A stretch of DNA of 64,000 bases from Rotaria macrura (Eukaryota; Rotifera; Eurotatoria; Philodinida; Philodinidae): assembly GCA_900239685.1 (NCBI GenBank), contig OENT01000271.1, positions 62,001 to 126,000 on the forward strand. Direction: 5' to 3'. Every line of letters starts with the position of its first letter. The stretch's first letter is position 1. A model generated the notes under the pieces. The model did not search any database and was not told the origin of the DNA. It worked only from the letters and a program-made list of their open reading frames with translations. The position numbers and the translations under genes are program-made. Shown in pieces: positions 1 to 11,234 of the stretch.

Positions 1-27
1 CACACACTCTCTCTCTCTATATATATG
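1..27. repeat. CA/CT/TA microsatellite at window edge
   Basis: Short runs of CA, then CT, then TA dinucleotides. It lies inside the last intron of the inhibitor-2 gene, just 5' of a thymine-rich tract and the splice acceptor at 54-55. Confidence 0.6.
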
Positions 28-55
28 TATTTATGTATTTTTTTTTCTCATTCAG

Positions 56-159
56 AACGAAAAAAACAATTTGAATTAAAACGTAAAAAACATTATAACG
101 AATTTCGTACTGCACGTTTGGCTGATCAGCAAGATGATGAACAAGATATGACTGGATAA
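56..159 (+). CDS. PPP1R2: Protein phosphatase 1 inhibitor-2, last exon (5' part outside window)
   Basis: Only the final exon is present. It begins after the acceptor TTCAG at 51-55 and ends with TAA at 157-159. The 33 full codons read RKKQFELKRKKHYNEF and then an acidic tail (ADQQDDEQDMTG). The KRK-x-HYNE core is the hallmark of inhibitor-2, the helix that lies over the PP1 active site, and in the family it is also followed by a short acidic C terminus. The protein would inhibit and help fold PP1 in cytosol and nucleus. The next same-strand start codon is only about 250 bases downstream, directly after a pyrimidine-rich AG, so the two genes may share one pre-mRNA. Identity rests on this motif alone. 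Confidence 0.8.
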
Positions 160-409
160 TGAAATCTATTGATCTTTCATTCATTTTTCTTCAGTTTTTT
201 TTCTCTTGTAAGACGTCTATGGTAGTAGAAAAAAGTTGATCGCAAATGTCCTGTTTTTTTTTCTTCTTTTCTGCTTGTATTTGATTTCGACAGTATATTC
301 CTTTGATTATTTGTATATGCAAAAAAAAAACAGAAGTCATAATCCTATAAAATTTTCGGAAACAAAAACGAAACAAACCATCTCAGTTTTTTTTTGTCTT
401 TTCTTCAAG

Positions 410-1526
410 ATGTTAACACAACTAGCTTTCAGAAGACAAGGATTTTGTCTGTCACAACTGTTATTAATTAAGTATCGATCCATACATTTGACAGGCACTG
501 TAGCTGTCAAGAATGATACAGAAGCATCATCAAAAAAAGATCAACGAATTCAATCCATACGTTCTGCTTTTTCAGCAAGCGAAATATCAGATGTGTTACT
601 ACAACGTTTTCATTTGCGTGAACAACGTGGTGTTGTGAAAGCACTTTTGATCGGATCTGGCATTATTATTATATCGTCTGTGATATTTTTATACATTTTT
701 CGAAAACCATTAAAAGATCAAACGGTTGCAAAAGTTGCTGATGTGGCAAAAAGTAGTTTAGAACAAGGTAATTTTAGTTCAAGTATTTTCAAGTCGTTAT
801 TTTTTTCTCTTCGCCATTTATTCCAACAAGTTGAATTGCATTTAACTAGTCTTGATTCAATGCAGCATGAATAAAATAGATTTTTCTGCTTTATAAATCT
901 GAAGTATTTCAATTCATCTCGTTCTAAAAATTATAGTACATGCTTTTAATTCCATCGTGATTTTCACACTTTGATGATAATTTACTTCTTTAGAGAGTTT
1001 AAAACAACAAGTTAATATTTTATCTCGAGAACTTATCCAGAGTCTTCTATCTGATGCAAAAACTTTATCGAATGTACTTGTATTTCTGGAACTTGTTATG
1101 GATGATCCATCAACAAAGCAGACTCTTATTCGACTTCTAAGAAATTTAATGATAGATCGTGAAATGCAAAAAATCGTATCAGAATTTACATCACAAATAA
1201 TCTACGATGTAATGCAAAAGCCTGAAACTGAAATACAACTTGGACAATTATTTCGTCGTGCTATTCTACAAAAAGATAATCAGGATGCGTTATATGTGTT
1301 ATTAAAAGAATTTGTTAATGATAAGAAAACAAAAGAATTATTAAGCAATTTAGCACTCGAAGTTAGTCATCGAGTTTTGAATGATGAAGATTTAAAAATA
1401 GTTGCAACTAAAAGTCTTAAAGATATTCTTAATGACACGAGTCTACAAGAACAAAGTGGAGATTTTGCATGGAACACATTGAAAAAAGCATTAAAGCCAA
1501 AATGGTTTAGCAATCATGCAAAATAA
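410..1526 (+). CDS. Orphan single-pass membrane protein, probably mitochondrial
   Basis: Two exons, 410-767 and 994-1526, joined in phase 1 (GT at 768, AG at 992-993), give 296 residues. ATG 410 is chosen because it follows a pyrimidine-rich tract ending in AAG, a 3' splice-site-like sequence. The first 30 residues are rich in Arg, Lys, Leu and Ser with no acidic residue, like a mitochondrial presequence. Residues about 76-97 form one transmembrane helix (LLIGSGIIIISSVIFLYIF) followed by basic RK. The rest, about 190 residues, is helical with recurring leucine-rich segments (LLRNLMIDREMQKIV, LLSNLALEVSHRVL, ATKSLKDILND), resembling HEAT/ARM-type or other alpha-solenoid repeats. I do not recognise the family. 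A mitochondrial membrane location is inference from the N terminus. Confidence 0.75.
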
Positions 1527-2974
1527 ATACATAGAAATGTCTAATAAAACACAAAAATCAAATGAAAATTTGCTTCTATTTCCTTAATTTATTCGATGTC
1601 AACAAGAAAAGATGTTTTCCTTTTCAGAAGAAAATTTTTTCTCTTAATTTTCTTTTTTCTATGATAATAAATTTATTTATTGGATTATGTATATAGAGTT
1701 TCACAGATAGATTGATATTTGTGTTTCTCTTGAGGCGTCAGATGTTCGATTGAATTCGCCGCATTTTTTTTTACAGTATGAATAGAATCGCTCAAGTATT
1801 GAATATGCTTCGAGCTCTTTTTGTCTTTGTTTCATGTCAATAGAAAAAAAAGAAATAATAAATCAAAAACGAACAAAAACCTGATTATATTCTTTATCAG
1901 TCAGCTTATTACTTTCGAATAAATAATTGAATATCTCATAACTAATGTCTTTTATATTTTCTTTTATTTCAGATAATTAGAATCATTTCGAATTGACAGA
2001 TAATCGTGCAGAACATTCTATTTTTGCTCTTAGCCTACTGCTGCGCATAAGTATGAGAAGAATGAAGAATACTTTGTGTTCTAGTATTGAATTGAATTAA
2101 TTCTTTTAAGTATGCAGAGAATAAATAATGGAATGGACTCCTGTTTAAACTTTTGAATTAATAGAACTCTTGTTTTTTTCTTGTTCTTATACTTGATACA
2201 ATAATCGACATGATAACATGAGATACAGTATTACCCTAACAATCATTCATACTAAGGAAAAGACCTAAGAACTAACTGAAAATCTCATGATTGAATTTTT
2301 CATATAACTTCGCTCAATGTATATATGAGAAAGATTGCAACTTTATCATGACTACAGTTGATTGCTAAAGTGTCGTAGTCATATGCCGAAAGAATAGCAA
2401 TATGCAAATGTCAGTCATGAGATTTTCCATTGTGATTTAGCATTTTATTGTGTGTCTATTATTTATGCAATTGATGTCAATGAATTCTACTCATGGTCTC
2501 AAAAGAAGACAAACGTGAAGATTGTCGAATGTCGTGTTATGTTTTTTTCATAGATTTCTAATGAATTTGAATTGATTCTATGAGTCAAGAATCGTATAGA
2601 AAATTCAACTTAAATATAATTTCTAGATGATCGTTTTTTATGATAAATCAATCAGAAAACTCGATGAAATAACATCTCATTGAATGTTAATAGATATTCA
2701 TGAATTCATTTCGATGAACTTGAATAGCTAATGGAATAAGTCTTTATTTTGGAAATATTGTAAATTTATTACTGACCTCCGTTAATCATTTTATGGTATA
2801 TGAAGTTTCCCTTTCTTTTCATTCTTTTTTTCATGTATAAATAAGATTACATGATTCATTACTGATGACTCATATTTTTCACAAGGAAACCATAATAAGA
2901 AAGACTATTAGTTCTGCTTAAATATTCAAGGATATTTCTTCTGATTGTAGATATATTTTTTATTCATTTCAAGT
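1527..2974. other. Intergenic region, no gene seen
   Basis: AT-rich. AATAAA-like polyadenylation signals follow the stop of the preceding gene (an AATAAA at 1521-1528 overlaps the stop codon, and AATAAA is also seen near 1543). No open frame with splice signals and no tRNA-like fold was seen. The last 25 bases before 2975 are thymine-rich and end in AAG one base before the next ATG. Confidence 0.5.
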
Positions 2975-5900
2975 ATGAGTCATCTCTATGGGCCAAAGAT
3001 CATAAAAGATAAAATTTTAACAAATATTTCAGCTGCTATTCGAGAAGTTTGTTTATTTTCCTTGATGTATACAATGTATTATATACTATGAAATATGATT
3101 TAGATTCATCGATTAGCTGTCGAAAATGAAGATCAATCTAGACGAATAATAACTAATGACGATTGGCAAGTCCATTGTCTACTTGAACACCTAGATTTCG
3201 CATTACTCTATGGGTAATTATCAATGCATTTTTTTTTTGAGAAACTTGTTATTTCTTTGAACATGCGACGAATTTGTCCGGCTAATCCTTATGGAATTAT
3301 GAATGTAAAACATACTGTGACTGTTCTTGCTTTTCACGAGTGTTAATATATCACTCAATCTAATTCAAGACACGATTCGGCACAATTCTTTTACTTTAAT
3401 CTTCCTGACACGAAATACAAGATTTTAGTTAAGCCTTAAAATGAGATATGATTCACAGACGTAGCATAATCCAGTACTCTGTCATTGTGAATTTGAATTT
3501 ACGAAAAGCAATAATTGTTTTTCTTTCTTCAAAATATAGATTAAGATATGTTCAAGATGGTTATTATAAATGTGTCAGCGAATTTACACCGAAATTTTTA
3601 TTAGAACAAATCGAATCTTTATTAAATCTTGAAACGAACATTGGCCGAGGTCGTGCATGGTTTTTCTTAGCATTTAATGATAATTTAACAGAAAGTTATA
3701 TTAAATGTTTTCAAGATAATAGAAAACTAATTAAAAAATTCTATACATCAGATTCAATTGTTAGTGATACTCAAGTGAGACATTTTGATTAATTATATTT
3801 TTTATCTTTCGATTTATTGAATTCCCTTTCTTGTATTTTTTTCCTGTTCGTCTTTAGCAATTGATAGCCCTTACAACATTATGTTCTGGTCTAGAAAATA
3901 TTCAGTTCGATTTAAAAACTGTATGAAGACATACAATTCGTTTCTACAAGAAAATCAATGTTTGCTGCTTCTAGGATTGTGTATATTTTGATCGTAGTTG
4001 TTGGCCCGCTTATTTGCAAGTTGATTTAAGAGATGCAGCAAAACTTGCTTTGCCAGGTGTACGAAACGATGTTCCAACATTTGCAACATATCTATCTCGA
4101 TACGATGTTCAACATATACCTTCGTCGCCTGCTTTTTTGAATAGTACCACTGTTGCATCGAGTAAGATTTTCTTTTATTCAATAAAACATGACTCGATAG
4201 GTTTGAAATGAGATTTTAACTCAAATTTGACGTGAAAGAAAGTATTCTTAGATGAATCGAAAGCTGTAAGTTAGCAGGAACGTTGCTCAGAGATGATGGA
4301 AAAAAATCGCTGAATTTGATGGACAGTATGAAAAGATCTCGTTGGATAAGATTACACATCTACCACTCTCGTATGATTCTATTTCAATAAGCTAGAAAGA
4401 TAGATTCTGAAGTTCTACATGTTTCTGTATATTTATTTTGTCTTCTCTTAAATCCAATAAAAAGACATTATCAGCAACCGAGTAGTTTTAAGGAGTGTCT
4501 CACATTTTCGTACTAGAGATAATTAGTGTGGTATTCAAAATTTTTTCTCTTTTAAACTCAATATGAAAACGAATAGTGAATATCGAAGTAGATTTGCGAG
4601 CTCTACAAAATAAAATCGATTATTTGTACTGATATCATCTCGCTAACATTAAATACGGTCAACAAATGAGTGCGTTTGTCATCTGACATGGAAGAATTTT
4701 CATATTTTTGCAGAACAATACTGCTCGTAAGAACCAGAATGAAGATAGAAATCATTATGATTGTAAATTGGTTCCGTTCACTCCCTATCGACCTATGTGA
4801 TTTTCAGAAAAATGCGTATAGCCTCAATATTCATTTTTCATTGAAACATTGTAAGAAAATTCCTATCGGATCATAGCATAATTCAAGTTTTGATTAAAAT
4901 AAATATCATATTCGTAATCAACACAGGAAACTACCTTACATTGACTCTACTCTAGTAAAATTAATTTTCTATGAGAAATTAACTCCGAGGGATTACGGGG
5001 AAAACGTTCGAGGAACAAAATTGTTATGAGGAACCTTCATCGTATCATGTCGTAGAGAATTATTTTTACTAAAATGGATTTAAAGTGACGTAGTTTTCTG
5101 TGCTGATTTCGAATATAATGTTTATTAAGGGCAAAACATGAATCAGATTACGATCCAACATGAAAATAGTCAAATAATATTCTCAGAAACGGGAATTTTC
5201 TTACAATGTTTCAATGAAAATGAATATTGAGGCTATACGCATTTTTCTGAAAATCACATAGATCGATAGAGAGTGAACCGAGCCAATTCACAATCATAAT
5301 GATTTCTATCTTCATTCTGGTTTTTACGAACAGTATTGCTCTGCAAAAATATGAAAATTCTACCATATGAGATGAGAATCGCACTTATTTGACCTTTTTT
5401 AATCGTAGAGAGTAGTTATCAGTACAGATAATCTATGTCATTTTGTAGTAGGGTCCTGCACGGGAACAAAAATTCGTTTCTGTTCCCGGTGAAAGAAGTT
5501 TACATCCCTCCATCATTTTCAATGCTTAAAGGTTTTTGATAATAAGCTTTGTACAAAAATGTTTGCTCTTTCAGATCATATACTGAGAAATTTCGAATAG
5601 CTCTTAACTCCCAGATCGTTGAGTTAACAAAAAGTTCGGGAACAAAGTTTCGGGAAAAACGGGAAAATTATTTTCCTGAATGTCTTGCTGACTAAATGGG
5701 CTGGCAGTGAAGAATTATTCTTAACTTCTAAGTATACGACCTTAAAGAGCAAACATTTTTGTACAAAACTCACTATCAAAAAACCTTTTAGCATAGAAAA
5801 CGATGGAAAGATGCAAAATTCTTTCACCGGGAACAGAAGCGATTTTTTGTTCCCGTGCAGGACCCTATTTTGTAGAGCCCGGGAAACTACTTTGATATTC

Positions 5901-8900
5901 ACTATTCATTTTCATATTGAGTTTACAAAAGAAAACACTTTAGATACCACATTTATGATCTCTAGTACGAAAAAGGGACACACTCCTTAAAACTACTCAG
6001 TCGTTGATAATGGCTTTTTCTTTGGGTTCAAGAGAACACAAAAGAAATTCACAGAAAGATGTACAACCTCAGAGTATTTCATCTTTCTTGAAGCGATGCT
6101 TGACAAGGATTAGAATGATGAACTACGTAGGTTCGAGTAAAAATATGCTAAAGTTTAGCAAAAACGATCTCTACAGATTGTAAAGGTATTACTTCAGACG
6201 GAATCTTTAGGACGACGTTCGCACTGAACGAATTTATTAATGAAAATCGTTCTGTGAAAAACTTTAAAAACCAATCATAAATAAGTACGGAAGTACTCTT
6301 TAGAACTCCTCATCGAAAGTTATCTTGAATAGTCATTCAACAGATGAAGAGTTGTTTGCAAATATAGTACATTTAGTTGCACTCGGATTACTTTCTAGAG
6401 CAGTCAGTTCTGTGCAAAACTTAATATTGAAGCCTCATGTAAATTTGACTCAAGCGATTGTACGAGCAATTTTTCTTCAAAACCTCTTTTCAATTTAAAA
6501 TCAAATCCTACTCTAGAAGTTAGTCGTTTCGAAAAAATAAATTTTATTTTGAGATATCAGCCCAAATCATTTCAAATAGCATGTTCTGTGTAGAAGATCT
6601 CGATCTAAAAATTAATACGAATAAAAATATTGACTCTTCATTTCTAATCTTTATTGTGAAATGCAGACGAATTTTCATTTGAAACAAATATTCTAAATTT
6701 ATATTCGAACACAATAGACTTTCATTGACCTAAAATAAATTCTCCAGTAAACAAAAAAAAAACATCTTGACGAAGAACTTTTTCCTCATACTCAAATACA
6801 ATCTAGCATTGCTTCTTTTTTATTTTGAGTAGAACGTGTTCGAGTACCAAAACACACTGGCCGTACATCAACAACATCATCTGTTATTAATAGTTTTATA
6901 TCTTCGGATATTAATGCAACCAACTTATCACGTTCATCATCTGTTAGTTTTGATAATCCATCTATAGATGGATCATCACTCAATGATGAAAATCAGATAC
7001 CAAATTCCAGACCTATAACAACTGATTCACCAATACCATTAGCAGCAGCAATACAAGGACTTAGTTCAAGTTTGAGCGAGCTCGATCCGATGTTAAATAA
7101 TCGACCGCGAACACCTTCACCTATACCATCAACAACCATCAATGAATCAAGCACAAATAATTCTTCAGATGATAAAACAACATCGAACGATACAGTTGAT
7201 AATCAAAGTTCGATAGTAGAAAATGAATCTTCGATAACACAAAGTCAAACTTCCATATCGATTGAAAATTCCATGACAATTTCTGAAAAAGCTGATCAAT
7301 CAGTAATATCTTCTCCATCCATGTCAATGGATAATATTTCAAATGAATTGAGTATCGAACAAAAAAATGATGATCTTTTACAAGTTAAGCATATCGATTC
7401 ACTGGATTTACCGTAAGATAAAACTTAATTCTTTCTCATTCATGAAATTTTTATCTTTTTGCTGATAATGCTTCTATTCATTAGAGCTGATGCTAATCTT
7501 CAATTACAATTCACATTAGAAATTTACGAAGTACAAAATAGAGAACAATTAATTAAAGTATTGAAATAAGTCGGAGATTGTTTATTTTTTCTATTAGTTT
7601 TTCTTTAATTTTAATTAGATATTTCCAACGAGTATTAGTCATAACAATGGCAATATTGAAAATGTCTTTCTTCTTGTAACAACATTAAACATTTATACAG
7701 TTCGACAAGTAAAAGAACCGAATGGTTTATATCGATTGGAAAAACTTGAAAGTATTCCATTGGAACTAATCAATTATATTGAAGTACAGTAAACTGATTG
7801 TTTTTGTGACTGTGTTTCGTTTGAAATAAAAATAAATTTCTTTTCATTTCAGATCGGGCCAAATGAACAATTTTTCCGTGTAACTACCACGCGAACAAAT
7901 AAAAATCGCTCCTTAACAACCGGTTCGGTAGATTTAACAAGGTAAAGTATCTAATAAGAAAATAGATCACTTATTCGTTTGGAAAAGCTAAGAGTGCAGG
8001 ATTGAAATAGAAGTTTCACATCCAAGTTGGCGTAGATTTTAGCAGTAATCCACTTGTTTTTCACCATTCTATGTATTCAAATTGTATCTTAATTGTTTTT
8101 GAATCGTTCATCAAATACTATGTATGTGTCTGTTTGCTTTTTAGAATTCTTTCTCTCATAAATAACTACTTGAGTCTGAATCGAACGAGCGTTCATCAGT
8201 CTTATAAGATGATTATGATTTGTTCTGTCTGTTCTCTTTCTTCATGGACTTGGAAAAGTTTTATATCATATTTAGTCTATGTACCTGGAGATACCAGTGA
8301 CTTAAATGAGAGAATTTCGAGATGATATTATCCTCATTGATAATTAGAAGCTATTCAATTATTCGTATAAAAATGAAAGAGTTTCTCATTGAGATAACTA
8401 ATCATACGTTGAATAATTGTCTCGTTGGAAGTTTTATTTGAAACAAGAATAGATTAATTACAAAGTGACATCTTAATAAGGAAATGCGTTCATTTTCACA
8501 GAATACAAGATTCTTTAATCTAAACTCAAAATTAGTTCATTCATGCTATCAGTGATGTAATCCGTTGAAGCCTAAAACCGAGCGTAACTTTCTCAATTCC
8601 ATTAATAGAGGGTAGAGAAAACTTATTGAATATAACAAAAAAATAACAAACTGTTTGACTATTCATTATGAATAAAAGAATGTAAATTGTCTCAAACATA
8701 AATTCATTAGATACCTCACTATACTATGTGACGATTTCAATGTTCACTATTGTGGAAACATGAATATGATGATCTTTGATCAATGCAACAGCTTATTTCA
8801 ATTTGATGTATATTTTGAATGAATAATAATTTCCTGTTTCTACAGAGCCATATGTGACTGTATTCGTGAAGCTACAATAATTGGACGTTTCCGTGAACCG

Positions 8901-10916
8901 ACATTATTGCCAGCAACAATGCAAGAATTATCAATTAAAAAGGAATTAGCAAAAGATATGAAAAAGAGTGTAAATGATTTTATTTAGTAAATCTATATGT
9001 GTATATATATATGTCGTTTATTTTTCTTTGTTTTTGTTTTCTAGAATCCTCAAGATGTTAAATTATTGGATTACCATTATGCATTTTGGGAGGAACCTCA
9101 AATGAGTGGACGAAAATTACGTAAAGAAGGTTATCTTATAACAAAACTTATTGAGCCAGTATCAAATATGAGACGTCTTGGCGCCACTACTCTTAAATCT
9201 CATCGACATCCATTCGAGTCATGGCGAAATGCTTATGTTACTCTTCGGTATAAATAAAAAAGAAAATGTGCCCATGAGAATTAACTTATGTTATTGTGTT
9301 TTAGGGTCGACCGTCTGAATATTTATCTTCAAAAAACAGATAGAAGTCCTGTATTATCGTATACATTACTGTGAGAATAATAGATTTTGTTTTTGTTCGA
9401 AAAACCGTAGCCCTGATATGCTTTAGTGATGAAAATTGTCAAGGATGTCGAAGAAATCGTAATTCAGATCGAAAATTTGCAATTGAAATAATGTTTTCCA
9501 ATGATGTAACATTAATTATGGCAACTAAATCAAAAACAGAACAAGATGAATGGTTGAATGCTGTTATGAAAGGTCTTTCTCAAGGAGTAAGTGTCACTTT
9601 TCGAGGTTTAGGGGACGATCGGAAATTCTTCAGATCAGATCTTGAAAATGCAAGATCGGATTCCCGAACAGTGAACAAATACAATGAATAACTAAGACTA
9701 AGATCTTATTATAATGTATCAAATAATCTTTGAAAATTTTTAAAATAATTAGTTTTCATGCAATTTGAGAGTCATTATTTCCTATGACACTGTGTTCGCT
9801 TTTTTTTTCAATCTATTCGAATGTATGTTAGACAAGTCGGGAATAATGAGTTGGACATCATAGTCTTTCTTTCCGAATAGATAGACTTAGAACGGTTTGT
9901 GCTACTTCTATACAAGTGTCATGACACGGTTGCTCGTAGAAGTAAAGACTTACTTTGAAAATTCAAAGAAACATCAATTCGAAACAACGATAAATCTAAT
10001 GAAAAATTTTTGAAGTTGAAAGAAAAGTCTAAACACTCAATTATTAAAATCGAAACGAACTATCTCATGAGCATTCATCGTACATCATTGATAAGTCAGT
10101 GTGCTACATAAAAAAATAAGCAATTTCTCATCGGTACTCCTAAATTTAAAATAGAGATGTCAACTTTTATTTTAGAATTCTCTCGGATTAGCTTTTTGTG
10201 ATTACATATTCGACAGACTTATGGGCTATAGTCTTCATATGTAAATGACAGAAGAACCACCCACTCTCATAGTGACTATTTCGTGACCTGTCCTGCCCTT
10301 CCCTGTGAACATCTTTAGTAGATAATTGAGTCAATATGTTATGTGAAAATAGTTCAATTATCAATAAAAGAAACCCTATTGAACTTTAGCGTATGGCAAT
10401 TAAAGATGCAGAAAATACAGCAAATACAGTCCCATGTAGTATTATGTTAACTGAGGAAAAAATCTATGTATGTCATGATGAACAAGATAATGCACTTATT
10501 CGTCAACTTGATTCAATAAAACTTGAATATGTTGTTCAATTATTTGTTGATCCTGAGTGTCCCTATTATTGTGTATTAGTAAGTGAAATCATTCTTCTTT
10601 ATAATTTATCATGTTTTTCATGAACTTTTAAGTCAATCGAGCATGGTAATCAAAGTTCAAAATCTTGGATTTTTTATTTTTTATTTACGAAAGAAATGAT
10701 TCAATTCGTTAAGAATCTACAACGAATTTTATCGCATACGTATCAGGTTGAATATATATTTAGTATTTAAATTTCTCGTTTGACAAATATTTCTTTTTTC
10801 TTTAATAGGTTCCTATTGACATTCATCCATTAACTGATATTTCATTTCAACGCGAATGTGAAATAACTTCGAAACGTCTTCTTCGTTCTTATCGTCCTTT
10901 AGCATCAACTACATAA
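2975..10916 (+). CDS. PLEKHM2: RUN and PH domain protein, PLEKHM2 (SKIP)-like
   Basis: Sixteen exons keep one frame and encode 845 residues: 2975-3046, 3104-3213, 3540-3774, 3858-3920, 3975-4161, 6833-7412, 7485-7557, 7619-7783, 7853-7941, 8846-8969, 9045-9247, 9305-9370, 9427-9586, 10390-10578, 10633-10746, 10809-10916. Exons 1-5 (residues 1-222) form a RUN domain (WQVHCLLEHLDFALLYG, RGRAWFFLAFND). Exon 6 is a serine/threonine-rich low-complexity linker. Exons 11-13 form a PH domain (KEGYLITK, SWRNAYVTLR, DEWLNAVMKGL), and a further globular part follows to the end. RUN at the N terminus, PH near the C terminus and no C-terminal zinc-binding Rubicon domain fit PLEKHM2 better than PLEKHM1. 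The family links lysosomes (Arl8) to kinesin-1. Exon 13 uses the acceptor at 9425-9426, because the earlier AG would bring in a stop. Confidence 0.72.
4390..6100. repeat. Large imperfect palindrome in PLEKHM2-like intron 5
   Basis: The left arm (about 4390-4884) is repeated in reverse complement as the right arm (about 5203-5448 plus 5868-6100), with roughly 90% identity by eye over long runs. Examples are TAAGGAGTGTCTCACATTTT at 4489-4508 against its counterpart near 5975, and CAATATTCATTTTTCATTGA near 4832 against TCAATGAAAATGAATATTGA near 5212. The spacer is about 320 bases. The right arm is interrupted by the MITE at 5449-5867. Apart from short shadow frames no protein is encoded. A fold-back or non-autonomous DNA transposon, or a local inverted duplication, are both possible. 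I could not find a clear target-site duplication at the outer ends. Confidence 0.8.
5449..5867. mobile_element. hAT-type MITE with 8-bp target-site duplication
   Basis: A 419-base element starts TAGGGTCCTGCACGGGAAC and ends with the exact complement GTTCCCGTGCAGGACCCTA. It is flanked by TTTTGTAG at 5441-5448 and again at 5868-5875. An 8-bp duplication and a YAGGG terminal repeat are the hallmarks of the hAT superfamily. The inverted similarity continues inward for about 140 bases per side (subterminal repeats near 5490-5590 and 5735-5830). It has no coding capacity, so it must have been moved by a transposase encoded elsewhere. It sits in one arm of the larger palindrome; the other arm keeps the unfilled site near 4605-4612. 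Confidence 0.88.
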
Positions 10917-11234
10917 ACTTATTATTTTTTTTTCCTCTTGTACATATGTCAATTTGGTGCTAATTCTTCTTCTTTCTTTTGTTGTTATTCTCCATTTTCA
11001 ACAAGTTTTGTGCATTTTTTTATTTACGCTATTAGATTGTGAATATTGGTTCGATAAAGATACATATTTTTTTTTTCTAAATAAAGAAGCAATATATCGG
11101 CATGTATCATAGATGACGAATACGTACGACATCTATAATCAATGTTGAAATTGTTACCTAGACAACAAAGTCTATGTGAATGGAACAAAATGGTTATAAA
11201 CATATTCAATTAATCATAGTCAAGAAAGTAGTTA

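Noticed and set aside
5624-5990. Overlapping frames on both strands inside the palindrome
   Set aside because: They arise from the inverted-repeat and MITE sequence, have no coding character and differ between the two arms.
6120-6140. GGTTCGA-type strings (also near 44558) suggestive of tRNA T-loops
   Set aside because: No matching acceptor or anticodon arms around them, so no tRNA gene is claimed.
9371-9426. Acceptor at 9409-9410 for exon 13 of the PLEKHM2-like gene
   Set aside because: It gives a stop after a few codons; the AG at 9425-9426 restores the PH-domain frame.
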